In this document: in pieces, positions 7,752-16,434 of the stretch
Layout: each line of letters starts with the position of its first letter
Numbering within the stretch: the first letter of the stretch is position 1
DNA from: [Clostridium] symbiosum
Lineage (GTDB): Bacteria; Bacillota; Clostridia; Lachnospirales; Lachnospiraceae
DNA length: 64,000 nt
Direction of reading: 5' to 3'
NCBI GenBank assembly: GCA_036419695.1
Contig: CP143946.1
Span: 3,404,001-3,468,000 of the forward strand
Notes under the pieces: model-generated
Databases searched by the model: none
What the model saw: only the letters and a program-made list of their open reading frames with translations
Told to the model about the DNA's origin: nothing
Translations under genes and position numbers: made by a program

Positions 7752-7793
7752 GACAAAGCCGCAAAGTTTGATCAATCTGCGGCTTTGTCTTTG
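7752..7793. terminator. Intrinsic terminator between the sensor and luxC genes
   Basis: GACAAAGCCGCA (7752-7763) pairs exactly with TGCGGCTTTGTC (7778-7789), followed by TTTG. It lies between convergent genes and can serve both. Confidence 0.85.
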
Positions 7794-7798
7794 TCACT

Positions 7799-9145
7799 TC
7801 AGTCTATGGCACCTGCATCCGGCCCGGTTTCTGTTATTTTACCTTTATACTCTGCAATTCTCGTATACTCCCTGAGCGCAAAGGTTCCATCATGGGAACC
7901 TGTAATTTCAAATTCACTCATATTTTCCAGGCCGCACAGATTGGTCAGGCCGCACTGTTCGAACAGCTGGCCCAGTTCCCGGCTCTCCGGATACATTCCC
8001 ACCGTTTGGAGATGACGTTTGGACGAATGGAGGGCGGTAATGATCTGTTCTCTCGGCAGGGGTTTGACAAGGACGTTGCCGAACTGGCCGGAGACCTCCA
8101 GCTTATTATCATCCATGCAGGTGACGCTGCCGCTTCCGGCCCTGTACACACGGCATAACGGCACCTTCCCTGCCGCCCGGCATCTTGTTCCGCTCACCCG
8201 TTCCAGTCTTCTGGTCATCAGCTCCACCGTGACTTTTCCCTGAATAAAAGGTGAGTTTCCCTCCATCCCCTCTTCCCGTTTCATTATCTTTGCAAAACGT
8301 CTTCCAAACCGCTTTACTTCCTCAAAATCATCCGTATTCAGATAAATCACCTGACAGGAACTGCAGAGCAGCTGTTTTGTGCCGAAAATGTGGCTTGCCA
8401 GCGCACCGAGTTTCTCCTCCGGTGCGTCAAGGTCGTCAATGTAGGCGAAACTGAGGCGGTGCCCCCATTCTATCAGCTTTACATTGGCGGGTGCGCTCCT
8501 TCTCACCGCCAGGATCGTCTCGTCGGAGCCCCAGACGGCGATGCCTCCGGCCAGCCTCATCATCATTTTCATCGTCTCTTCATCCCCGGAGGGCGTGTCC
8601 ATCACGTAAATGTACTCTTTCAGGACCGGTTCATATTCCGTCAGCTTTTTCAGTATAAAAAGTGACAGTCCGTCGTCCCCGGCCGGGAGCTTCAGAACAT
8701 TAATATTGCCGGCCAAAAGGCCTTCCAATACGCTGTATGCAGGCAGACCCTCCGCATTTCCCGCTGCGATATGGAGAAGCACGCCAATCGGAAGGCGGCG
8801 GAAACGTTTTCCTTCCGCGCTGCTGTCCGGGATCCCTGACAATTCCAGTTGAAACTTCTTTCTCAGAGCGTCCGCACGGAACAGTCCCGCCATGGAGACA
8901 GACAGGCCGTCGTGAAAGTTCAAAGGTTCCTTCCCCGGTTGTCTGCCGCCGATCTGCAGATACCGAGCAAATTCCCGGTCAAATTTCCCCGCCACAGCAT
9001 CCTCCGCCATCTTTCCGGCCGCGTTTATCACTCTCTCCGGGTCAAGCTTCTCCCCGGAGAGGGTTCTTGTAATCCGTTTGTCCATCAGCCTGATTGCCAT
9101 TCTGTAATTCACGGAATCTGATATTTTTCCGTTCATAAAAATCAT
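7799..9145 (-). CDS. luxC: LuxC-type acyl-CoA/acyl-protein reductase
   Basis: A 448-residue aldehyde-dehydrogenase-fold reductase of the LuxC family. It would reduce an activated fatty acyl group to the aldehyde with NADPH. Visible features: the family-specific LLHIAAGNAEGLPAYSVLEG (about 123-142), GNINVLKLP (146-154), and the LLCSSC segment (Cys261 likely the acyl-accepting residue, aligning with the CSS of LuxC). Start ATG at 9145 has GAGAGGG 6 nt upstream. It is the last gene of luxE, hydrolase, luxC on the minus strand, the three activities of the luminous-bacteria fatty acid reductase. No luciferase genes are present, so the aldehyde serves something else, such as a hydrocarbon, alcohol or lipid modification. 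Confidence 0.87.
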   Translation of the reverse strand: MIFMNGKISDSVNYRMAIRLMDKRITRTLSGEKLDPERVINAAGKMAEDAVAGKFDREFARYLQIGGRQPGKEPLNFHDGLSVSMAGLFRADALRKKFQLELSGIPDSSAEGKRFRRLPIGVLLHIAAGNAEGLPAYSVLEGLLAGNINVLKLPAGDDGLSLFILKKLTEYEPVLKEYIYVMDTPSGDEETMKMMMRLAGGIAVWGSDETILAVRRSAPANVKLIEWGHRLSFAYIDDLDAPEEKLGALASHIFGTKQLLCSSCQVIYLNTDDFEEVKRFGRRFAKIMKREEGMEGNSPFIQGKVTVELMTRRLERVSGTRCRAAGKVPLCRVYRAGSGSVTCMDDNKLEVSGQFGNVLVKPLPREQIITALHSSKRHLQTVGMYPESRELGQLFEQCGLTNLCGLENMSEFEITGSHDGTFALREYTRIAEYKGKITETGPDAGAID

Positions 9146-9165
9146 ATCGTACCCTCTCGTTATTG

Positions 9166-10119
9166 TTATCCTTTTCTCAGAAACCAGCTAACGGCCAAAT
9201 CCATGGCCGCCCTGCATGCATTAGTCTGATCCAGTGCGTTCAGCATCACAAAATCATGGATCGTCGCCCTGATGCGCACCGACGTCACATCGACCCCGGC
9301 CTGCAAAAGCTTTGATGCATAGGCCTCCCCGTCGTCGCGCAGCACATCCGCCTCCCCGTTGATAATCAGGGCCGGGGGAAGTCCGGCAAGCTGTTCGAGT
9401 CCGGCCCTCAGCGGTGACGCCGTGATCTGGGCCCGGTCGGCTTCGCACCGGGTATACTGGTTCCAGAACCAGATCATTCCCTCCCGGTACAAATAATAAT
9501 CCGTTGCAAATTCGCAGTAAGTGCAGGTATCAAAGCAGGCATTGGTAACCGGATAAAAAAGAAGCTGTCTCGCAATTCCGGGACCGCAGCGGAACTTAGC
9601 CATCAGCGTCATGGCGATCGCCATGTTACCTCCGACGCTGTCTCCCGCAACGCTTAAACCCTCCATGTTAAACGGTCCTCCCGTCTCCCGGTTAAACGCA
9701 GGAAGGGCGCACAGCAGGCTGTAACACTGCTCAATAGCTGTGGGATACTTTGCCTCGGGCGACAAGCTGTACTCCGGAAAGACGACAACGGAACCCGTGC
9801 GCGCCGCCAGCTCTCTGACCAGCTTCTCATGGGTGTGGAAATTTCCGAATACCCAGCCCGCGCCGTGGATGTAAAGAATCGTGCCGGCGTCCGGGGAACC
9901 GTTTTCCGGCCTCACAATGTAAACGCGGATCACGCCCCATCTTCCTGTATTAAAATTCGTCATGCAGACGGAGGCCGGGTACATGTAAACGGGAGCATCC
10001 TGAGCCTCATCCAGCTTCATCCTGCCCTGCCACGGCGGCAGTTGAAAAATCAGGGGCGGTTTTGAATTGTCGATGCAGACCTGCAGGGCCGCCTTTTCCA
10101 GCGGAATTCTCTTTTTCAT
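9166..10119 (-). CDS. Alpha/beta hydrolase, HSL-like; possible LuxD analogue
   Basis: A 317-residue hydrolase of the hormone-sensitive-lipase type. The oxyanion-hole motif HGAGWVFG is at about 85-92, the nucleophile elbow GDSVGG at 159-164 (Ser161), the Asp near NGEADVLRDD and the His in TIHDFVML. It would cleave acyl or aryl esters or thioesters in the cytoplasm. It lies 20 nt upstream of luxC and downstream of luxE, the place of the acyl-transferase LuxD in lux operons, although its sequence type is that of esterases rather than LuxD. An AAAGGA precedes the ATG. Its link with acyl transfer is inferred from position only. Confidence 0.85.
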   Translation of the reverse strand: MKKRIPLEKAALQVCIDNSKPPLIFQLPPWQGRMKLDEAQDAPVYMYPASVCMTNFNTGRWGVIRVYIVRPENGSPDAGTILYIHGAGWVFGNFHTHEKLVRELAARTGSVVVFPEYSLSPEAKYPTAIEQCYSLLCALPAFNRETGGPFNMEGLSVAGDSVGGNMAIAMTLMAKFRCGPGIARQLLFYPVTNACFDTCTYCEFATDYYLYREGMIWFWNQYTRCEADRAQITASPLRAGLEQLAGLPPALIINGEADVLRDDGEAYASKLLQAGVDVTSVRIRATIHDFVMLNALDQTNACRAAMDLAVSWFLRKG

Positions 10120-10308
10120 ATCTATATCCTTTGGTGGCTTTACTTCTATTTTATACGGATCCGGCCGGAAATGCCGCTTGTACCGGTTTTTTTCTCTCTT
10201 TTTTCAACCGGTGCCGCACCGTTTATCATATCGGCGTTGTCAACCACATGGCCGCGCTGTTTCCTGCATGCCCGTGCTGTTTCCCATATGGCCGTATTGG
10301 TTGCACCG

Positions 10309-11442
10309 TCACTCCCCCTGCCACCAGTACTCCGCAGCTCCGGCGGCACACGTTTTAACGCCTTTCGCCCCGGTCCGCCCAAGCAGCTTGAGATATGCGC
10401 CTTCTATACCGCAGCCACAGTCTTTTCCATCATACAAAACACCGATATCATCGGTCATTACACTCATCAGGGGGAGATCCGAACCAATGGGAGTCATCAG
10501 ATTTACCAGGCCCGCCCGGCCCCTCGGCAGGATCTTCAGGTTTCCCGCGTCCCGGATCAGCACATTGGCATACGCCGGTATATGAAAATGATGGTTCCGG
10601 CAGCTACAGTAAAGCACCGGATGTTCGGCTGCACCAAAAAATTCATGGACATGGTTCTCCCCGATGCCGAGCACCTCCCATATCAGGGAATACAGCTCCT
10701 CCTTTGGAATCTCATCCCCTGCAAACTGTTTCCATCCTCCGCCCAGCATCACCCTGGATCCGGCAGGAAGTTTACAGCTTATCCGCTCCTCCTTCATTTT
10801 TCTGAGCAAAAAACAGGTATAGGAGGGAAATCCCACAATCCTGACCGGATTCCTTCCCGAAGAGAACGTTACCAGCTTATCGAGTATTCCTTTCAGATTC
10901 AGCCTGTATCCTCCATCGGCGCCACTTCTCCCTCTTCTGTATTCCAGGGCATACGTCCGGTCTAGGCCAGGTGCATACCAGGTTGAAAGATAGGCTGTTT
11001 TGGAGATTACCGCCTTATTCTCCCTCACCGGCTGATATCCCAGCATAATATAATGAACCGGCCTCAGAGAAAAAAGGCGGTGCACCCGCCCCAGATTGGC
11101 CGCCATTGCCGCCAGAAGGCACAGTTCCCCTGGCGTGTACCGAATCCGGCTGACGGAACCTCCCGTGCCGGAGGAAGTCACTAACACGGCCGGGCCGCGC
11201 CTGATTCCTATATGATTTCTCTTAAAATACAGGGTAGGTATGATGGGAAGTTTCCCCAGATCTCCCACGTTTCTTAAGTCCCGCAGGGTAAAACCGGCAT
11301 CGGCGCAGATGGCACGGTATTCCGGGGAACGCTTCAGAAAACAGGCTGTCTTCCGTTTCATTGCACGGAAGAAACGTATTCTGTTTTTTCCTCCGTCATA
11401 GGGCCGGCGCGTCGCAAACAGCCTTATCAAATCTATATCCAT
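10309..11442 (-). CDS. luxE: LuxE-type acyl-protein synthetase
   Basis: A 377-residue member of the LuxE family of the adenylate-forming superfamily. The phosphate-binding loop VTSSGTGGSVS is at about 88-98, GGGWKQF and the HEFFGAAEHPVLY active-site segment follow, and a late TDD-IGVLYDG part matches the C-terminal region. LuxE activates a fatty acid to acyl-AMP, holds it as a thioester and passes it to LuxC. GGAGA lies 5 nt before the ATG. A 189-nt gap to the hydrolase gene contains no frame I can support. First gene of the putative lux-like operon. Confidence 0.87.
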   Translation of the reverse strand: MDIDLIRLFATRRPYDGGKNRIRFFRAMKRKTACFLKRSPEYRAICADAGFTLRDLRNVGDLGKLPIIPTLYFKRNHIGIRRGPAVLVTSSGTGGSVSRIRYTPGELCLLAAMAANLGRVHRLFSLRPVHYIMLGYQPVRENKAVISKTAYLSTWYAPGLDRTYALEYRRGRSGADGGYRLNLKGILDKLVTFSSGRNPVRIVGFPSYTCFLLRKMKEERISCKLPAGSRVMLGGGWKQFAGDEIPKEELYSLIWEVLGIGENHVHEFFGAAEHPVLYCSCRNHHFHIPAYANVLIRDAGNLKILPRGRAGLVNLMTPIGSDLPLMSVMTDDIGVLYDGKDCGCGIEGAYLKLLGRTGAKGVKTCAAGAAEYWWQGE

Positions 11443-11507
11443 AATCGTCTCCGTTTTTCTTCTGAACCAGTCGTATATCCACAGTGTCCCGTTCTCTTTT
11501 TAAAGTC

Positions 11508-11537
11508 ATTATAGCATCGCTGCGGACAGGCTGGCAA
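11508..11537 (-). promoter_or_regulatory. Probable promoter of the luxE-hydrolase-luxC operon
   Basis: On the minus strand TTGCCA (11532-11537) and TATAAT (11508-11513) are 18 nt apart, about 65 nt upstream of the luxE start. Confidence 0.6.
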
Positions 11538-11683
11538 TACAAAGAACCGGTTTCGGAAAGTTCTCGCCAAGTGCCCATATCAATCGGAGATCTCCACAGG
11601 CCGTCCGGCAGTCCTGCGAATGCGTCACTGTACACGCCGCCCCCGGTAGCCCGCATGCCCCTCTCACATTCCCCTGCTTTGCA

Positions 11684-11747
11684 CCACAAAAAAATGAGTT
11701 GTCCACCGCCCGGATATCCCGGCAGCGGGCAACTCATTTTTTTGTGG
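11684..11747. terminator. Bidirectional intrinsic terminator
   Basis: Arms CCACAAAAAAATGAGTTG (from 11684) and CAACTCATTTTTTTGTGG (ending 11747) pair perfectly, with a further GC-rich inner stem. It ends the 47-residue membrane protein gene on the minus strand and isolates it from luxE. Confidence 0.88.
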
Positions 11748-11780
11748 TTTTCCTGCATTTATTCATTATTCTGACTACTC

Positions 11781-11924
11781 CTAATCAGTCCATGCTTTTT
11801 TGTACTTGATTTTTCTGTAAAACTTCCAGATAATCAGCGCCGGCAGGCTTATTGTTAAAACAGCGGTGGAAAGCCCTCCAATCACCGCGTAAACAATAAT
11901 AAGTAAAATCGCAACCAGATTCAT
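11781..11924 (-). CDS. Small membrane protein, 47 residues
   Basis: A short frame with a good GGAGGG ribosome-binding site 8 nt before the ATG and a strong terminator just after its TAG. The product is one long hydrophobic segment (about residues 3-33, starting MNLVAILLIIVYAVIGGLS) followed by a basic tail (KFYRKIKYKK), the form of a single- or re-entrant-pass small protein with its C-terminus in the cytoplasm. A longer overlapping minus-strand frame (to 12024) reads through without a good start and is less likely. Function unknown. Confidence 0.65.
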   Translation of the reverse strand: MNLVAILLIIVYAVIGGLSTAVLTISLPALIIWKFYRKIKYKKAWTD

Positions 11925-12162
11925 ATATTGTCCCTCCTTCTCTACCTACCTCCATTCTATTCGTGTTTTGAAAAAAGGAAAGAGATTTGGGCATTCCTTT
12001 GCGGTGTTTTAATGATCCTTTCACTGTCTTTAAATAAAATAAAGAAATATGAAAGATAGGTTAGCAGAAGGTTAACGGACAGTTGAAGCATGGACGGTAT
12101 TTCTTAACGTGATTATTACGGGAAGTTCCACTGAGGAACGTGTGGCCCTCTCTTCCTATTCG

Positions 12163-13050
12163 TCAGGCGCGTTCCTCCTGCCCCCGGAATCTCCCTCCAA
12201 AATTGAAAATCAGTACGCCCAAAAGGATCATTCCGCCGCCAATCAGTGTTGCGGAATCGGGGACTTCATCTGCAAGCAGGAAACCCAGAATGCTCGTCAA
12301 AAAGGGCGTGATAAACATATAGTTGCTGACCTGTGATATCTGCTTTGCCCTGGCAAACGCCATGGCCCATGAAACATAGGCAATGGCGCTGGAACCGATG
12401 CCCAAAACCGCAAGATAAAGATACTGGATCGCAGGCGCATGGGAAACCTCACCGATGGCGGCCGGCGCAAAGACCGCCAGCAGGATTGTCCCGACAAAAA
12501 TGCTGTATGTAGAGGTCTGCAACGCGGTGCAGGTTTTCGTCAGTTTCCGCTGTAACAGATTATAACCGCTCAATGCCAGCGCCGCAAGAAACAGCCAGAA
12601 AAGCCCCGCATTGATGGAAAAGACGCCGTTCATCAATGTCAATACGGCAACGCCGATAAACTCAACCAGAATTGCCGCCCACTGGAATGCACGCAGTTTT
12701 TCCCGATAGATAAAACGGGCCAAAAGCGCGGTAAACACAGGCACTGAAGCGATTACGACACTGCCTGTGGCGGCTGTGACCGTGGCCTGCCCCTGGTTGA
12801 AGGCAATCATATACAAAAAGAAACCAATCCCGCCCGCAGCCAGAAACCACGGCAGATCGGCCCTGCCCGGCAGCTTCATCTTTGTCAGGACGGCAACCGC
12901 AATGAGGGCGCAGGAGGCAATCAAATACCTTAAAAATCCCAGTGAAAAAGCGGTAAAATACTGAAGCGTAAGCCGCGTCAGCACATAGGCCAGCGACCAG
13001 AAGAAAATTGTAACTGCTGCATAAGGGTGAAAACTGTCTCTTAATTTCAT
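12163..13050 (-). CDS. EamA/DMT-family transporter
   Basis: A 295-residue ten-helix protein made of two EamA repeats (roughly residues 8-140 and 150-285). Typical segments are FFWSLAYVLTRLTLQYF and the FIYREKL loop after helix 4, with the second copy ending at FLLADEVPDSATLIGGGMILLGV. Members export amino acids or other metabolites across the inner membrane; the substrate is not predictable. The start at 13050 has GGAGG 7 nt upstream, whereas the next in-frame ATG upstream touches the Shine-Dalgarno. Stands alone between intergenic regions. Confidence 0.9.
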   Translation of the reverse strand: MKLRDSFHPYAAVTIFFWSLAYVLTRLTLQYFTAFSLGFLRYLIASCALIAVAVLTKMKLPGRADLPWFLAAGGIGFFLYMIAFNQGQATVTAATGSVVIASVPVFTALLARFIYREKLRAFQWAAILVEFIGVAVLTLMNGVFSINAGLFWLFLAALALSGYNLLQRKLTKTCTALQTSTYSIFVGTILLAVFAPAAIGEVSHAPAIQYLYLAVLGIGSSAIAYVSWAMAFARAKQISQVSNYMFITPFLTSILGFLLADEVPDSATLIGGGMILLGVLIFNFGGRFRGQEERA

Positions 13051-13219
13051 ATTCATTCCTCCGACTTGCAATAAGCAATATCATATTATAACACAAACCA
13101 TATTCTTCCAGTATAGTTAAATCACAGTTTTTTCCCATTAAAACAGCCAGATATCAACCAGTCTAAAAAAGTGTTCCTGCATGCCGCGCCGTTCAGACCG
13201 AATACCGCGTTCCAAACAA

Positions 13220-13301
13220 CGAAAAGTACGCTTTGCGAACTTTTCATTGCCGCTCAACAGCGAAAAGCACGCTTCGTGAACTTTTCATTGCCACTCAACA
13301 A
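13220..13301. repeat. Two 41-bp tandem hairpin repeats
   Basis: Copies at 13220-13260 and 13261-13301 differ at only a few positions. Each contains GAAAAG...CTTTTC arms that form a small stem. They lie past the end of the lipoprotein gene on the minus strand and may act as tandem terminators or processing sites. The rest of the 13050-13426 gap has no gene. Confidence 0.7.
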
Positions 13302-13319
13302 AAACTCCGCGCCACAGCG

Positions 13320-13405
13320 AAGAGGCCGGAATGGTGGGCGATAACCTTCCATCGGGACTGAAGACTCACCTCCTCGCCTCACCATTCCGCCACGGCCTCT
13401 CCGGC
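13320..13405. repeat. Remnant of the nested palindromic family
   Basis: Contains one CGGGACTGAAGA end (13353-13364) preceded by an AACCTTCC block as in the other copies, inside outer arms AGAGGCC-GGAATGGTG and CACCATTCC-GGCCTCT. The second unit end and the interior are missing. Confidence 0.65.
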
Positions 13406-13425
13406 ACGTTTCCCATTCTTTCACC

Positions 13426-14835
13426 TCACTCCCAGAGAATCCGCCCATCATCCGCCCGGATCGAGAGAATAATTCCATCCTGCTGCGCCATCTCTCCGCT
13501 GACGCTCTCTATCAGCTCCGCCTCCTCCGACGTTTCCCGGCCGCGTGAGACATTTCCGTAAAAATTCCATACAGGAATCAGTTCCTGCTCCGTCACCTTT
13601 TTGCTGTTTTCACGGCCAATAAAGGCATATTCCATCTTTACTTTACTGACATTCACCATGGTCACAGGCTCCGTCCATCCGGCAGGCGCCTTTTCGTCTT
13701 TCTGGTAGGACTGCAGCCCGCTCTCGCTGTTCCTGCCATAGGAATCTTTGCAGTACTGTTCGAATAACTCATGGATTGCCTTGAAGGGAAGCAGGAAGGT
13801 TCCGTCATTTGCACTGACCTCCAGTTCTTCTTTATCAATCAGTTTGAGATGAGTCAGGGTTCCGTCTTCACTGTATATCACATCGATATAGGGTCCCTCC
13901 AGGCTTGAATTGGCAGGCAGGTTGAGACTTGGGCAGGTTACTCCGACACCGTCAATGGAAGGGGTGAATGTGATACGGTATTTAAAATCCGATACGCTCT
14001 CGCCGTCTATTGTGTAAAACGCTTCCCTCCATCTCGTGTCGTAAATCTTATATCCCTTTATGCCGAATTGTTTGAGCAGCTCTTCCGCCCTTTTTTCAAA
14101 CTCCCTGGCCTTTCCCGCCCGTGAAACGGCTGCCGCATCGTCATTCTCATAGACAGCCGACGGCTTTTCCATATGGCGGCCGTCATTATATATCTCGGTC
14201 AGCCAGATCAGGGAAATGGGCGGGCGAAAGTCTTCTGTTCCCGTCCGGTAGGTGAGCTGGTAAACCGCTCCCGCTTCATTCTCTCCCCAGGTATTTGTAC
14301 TTTCTCCATATACGTCTCCGTTTTTCAGAGGCGTTTCGTCCGATGCGGCAGCAGACACATTGCCGTCAGCCGCCGCACTGTTCTCTATGCCGACTGAGGT
14401 CTCCTCTTCACCTTCGTAAAAGTACAGCGTGTTGACCGTCTCCTCCTCCCAGGTAACTCCCAGCGTTTTTGCCAGCGTCTTTTTTACCTGCTCATACTCC
14501 TCTTTTGTATAATTGACGGATTTTGCGCTTTTGATCACAGCTTGTTTGAGATCCGGAACCGTAACCGGGGCGTCGGCCGAGAGTATCATACCCTTTTCTT
14601 TTACTTCCGTCTTATAATGTTCCGGCGCCTGCACCTGTTCCGGCACGCTAAGTTCATGATTTCCGGCGGTCCCGTCTTTTGCCCCTCCGCTCTCGCCATC
14701 CGCGCTCTGCTCCACGGCGGAGGACTCCGTTTTTTCTCCGATTACCTGCTTATCCCCTCCCGTGCCGCAGCCGGTGGCCAGAGCGCAGGCGGCAGCCGTT
14801 AACAGGAGCAGACAGGATATTTTTTTTCTTTTCAC
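13426..14835 (-). CDS. DUF6034-like lipoprotein
   Basis: A 469-residue secreted lipoprotein: basic N-terminus, hydrophobic stretch and lipobox LATGC (Cys about residue 23), then a low-complexity linker rich in S, G, E and a large folded domain. It resembles the DUF6034 family found in Lachnospiraceae downstream of two-component systems. The start is taken as GTG 14835 with AAGGAGAG 8 nt upstream; a GTG at 14856 is in frame but has no site. It is the third gene of a response regulator, kinase, lipoprotein operon and may modulate the kinase at the cell surface. The family assignment is from memory of its general pattern. Confidence 0.75.
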   Translation of the reverse strand: MKRKKISCLLLLTAAACALATGCGTGGDKQVIGEKTESSAVEQSADGESGGAKDGTAGNHELSVPEQVQAPEHYKTEVKEKGMILSADAPVTVPDLKQAVIKSAKSVNYTKEEYEQVKKTLAKTLGVTWEEETVNTLYFYEGEEETSVGIENSAAADGNVSAAASDETPLKNGDVYGESTNTWGENEAGAVYQLTYRTGTEDFRPPISLIWLTEIYNDGRHMEKPSAVYENDDAAAVSRAGKAREFEKRAEELLKQFGIKGYKIYDTRWREAFYTIDGESVSDFKYRITFTPSIDGVGVTCPSLNLPANSSLEGPYIDVIYSEDGTLTHLKLIDKEELEVSANDGTFLLPFKAIHELFEQYCKDSYGRNSESGLQSYQKDEKAPAGWTEPVTMVNVSKVKMEYAFIGRENSKKVTEQELIPVWNFYGNVSRGRETSEEAELIESVSGEMAQQDGIILSIRADDGRILWE

Positions 14836-14993
14836 TTTATCTTCTCTCCTTATCACTTGTAACGGTAAATCATCACCTGTAAACAGTGAATCAAACGTCC
14901 GTCGGACGTCTCACTACCGTTTGATATAGAGATTCTACCTTTTTATGCAGGCAAAGTCCTCATCAAAATGTAAACGTTTTGTAAATGCGTTCC

Positions 14994-16427
14994 TCAGCTC
15001 TGCGGCTTACCGCCGGACCGTAAATTGCAGTGGAGGATGACCTGCGTTCCGCATTCTTCCTCCAAAAATCCGTCCGCCTTGTGCCGGCTCTTAATTTCTA
15101 TCCTCACGCCGTGCAGTGAGGCAATCTTTTCACAGAGAGCCAGCCCCAGCCCGGATCCACCCTCATTCCGGCTTCTGGACTTATCCGCCATATAAAACGC
15201 TTCCGTCACATGGGGCAGATCCCGGGCCGGAATCCCGCAGCCCTCATCCGTGATGACAATTCGGTCTTCTCCGGCTTCAATTCTGATTTTTCCTCCCGGC
15301 TTTGATGCCTTCACCGCATTGTGGATGAGGTTAAAGAGAAGGGACAAAAACAGTTCCCTGTCCGCCTGAATCCATAGTTCCGTCTCCTGCGCCTTCCTCT
15401 TCTCTATCATAAGCTTTTTCTCTATCACAGGTTTTTTCTCTATTACAACCTTTTTGGCGCTCCAGAGCGGTTCCGTCTCCTTTACCGCAGCGTCAATCAG
15501 CTCCCATACCCGCAGCGTTTCAAAACGCACTTCCTCATTTTCATATCTGCCCAGAAGGCTCAGCATCTTGGAGGAAAGGCGTTCCAGGCGCAGGCCTGCG
15601 TCATGGATCTGTTCCAGGGAGCGTTTCTTTTGCTCCTCGGACAGTTTGACGTGCAGCAGGCTCTCCGAGTACCCTATCACCGCCGTCATCGGCGTCTTAA
15701 TCTCATGGGCCAGCGCCCCCAGAAGCAGCTCCAGATCTTCAACCTGCTTCTCCACCTTTTCCGTCATCTGGTTAAATGCCCCGGCAAATTCTCCGATTTC
15801 ATCCCGGCTGTTCACCGGCACCCGCTCGCCAAGGCTGCCGTTGCCAATCTTGACGGCGGCTCTCGTCAGCTCTTTAAGCGGTTTCAGCGCCTTATGGGTC
15901 ATGAAAAGAGCCGCGGCGGCCGTCAGCGCCCAGACTCCTGCGCACAACAGCGCCAGAATGATTCCCCGGCGTTCTATCTCCTGATAATAGGGGGTGATAT
16001 TCTGTGCCATCAGCACATCATAGCCCGGAAACTGGCTGATCTCACGCTTCATCAGGAGCACCGCCTTTTTCCCCAGGCGCTGGATTTTGTATGGCCCTTC
16101 CAGGGCTCCCGGATCCAGAATCTCAAAATCGGTCAGATTTACAATACACTCCTCCCCCTTTAAAAGGGCATACCCGTTCTTATAACATTTCCTGAACTGG
16201 TATTTCAGATATGCCTCCGCGGCAATGTCGCCCATGGCCTCAAAATCCTCCCTGGTCCCTATTTCCGAAAAGGCATAGGAAATGGAGTCCATCTGCCTGT
16301 CGTAGTTGTCCACGGCCACGGAAATGCTCTGGGAGCGCATCTGCCAGAACGCCAGAAGGCTGACGGCCAGAAAAGCCGCCGCCAGACTGGCGGAAAGAAT
16401 CACAATCAGTTTTTTCGTTAGTTTCAT
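14994..16427 (-). CDS. Two-component sensor histidine kinase
   Basis: A 477-residue kinase. Residues 7-29 and about 155-177 are membrane segments enclosing an extracellular sensor of about 125 residues. A HAMP domain follows (about 178-230), then HisKA with the phosphorylated His241 in LAHEIKTPMTAVIG, and HATPase_c with NLIHNAVKASKPGG (N box), DEGCGIP (G1) and GGSGLGLALC (G2). Between HisKA and the N box there is an odd three-fold repeat of V/M-IEKK/R (VIEKKPVIEKKLMIEKRK), probably a small tandem duplication. The gene lies 7 nt after the response regulator. The signal is unknown. Confidence 0.93.
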   Translation of the reverse strand: MKLTKKLIVILSASLAAAFLAVSLLAFWQMRSQSISVAVDNYDRQMDSISYAFSEIGTREDFEAMGDIAAEAYLKYQFRKCYKNGYALLKGEECIVNLTDFEILDPGALEGPYKIQRLGKKAVLLMKREISQFPGYDVLMAQNITPYYQEIERRGIILALLCAGVWALTAAAALFMTHKALKPLKELTRAAVKIGNGSLGERVPVNSRDEIGEFAGAFNQMTEKVEKQVEDLELLLGALAHEIKTPMTAVIGYSESLLHVKLSEEQKKRSLEQIHDAGLRLERLSSKMLSLLGRYENEEVRFETLRVWELIDAAVKETEPLWSAKKVVIEKKPVIEKKLMIEKRKAQETELWIQADRELFLSLLFNLIHNAVKASKPGGKIRIEAGEDRIVITDEGCGIPARDLPHVTEAFYMADKSRSRNEGGSGLGLALCEKIASLHGVRIEIKSRHKADGFLEEECGTQVILHCNLRSGGKPQS

Positions 16428-16434
16428 ATGGCAG

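Noticed and set aside
7799..11442. Bioluminescence operon
   Set aside because: luxC and luxE are present but no luxA or luxB, and the organism appears anaerobic.
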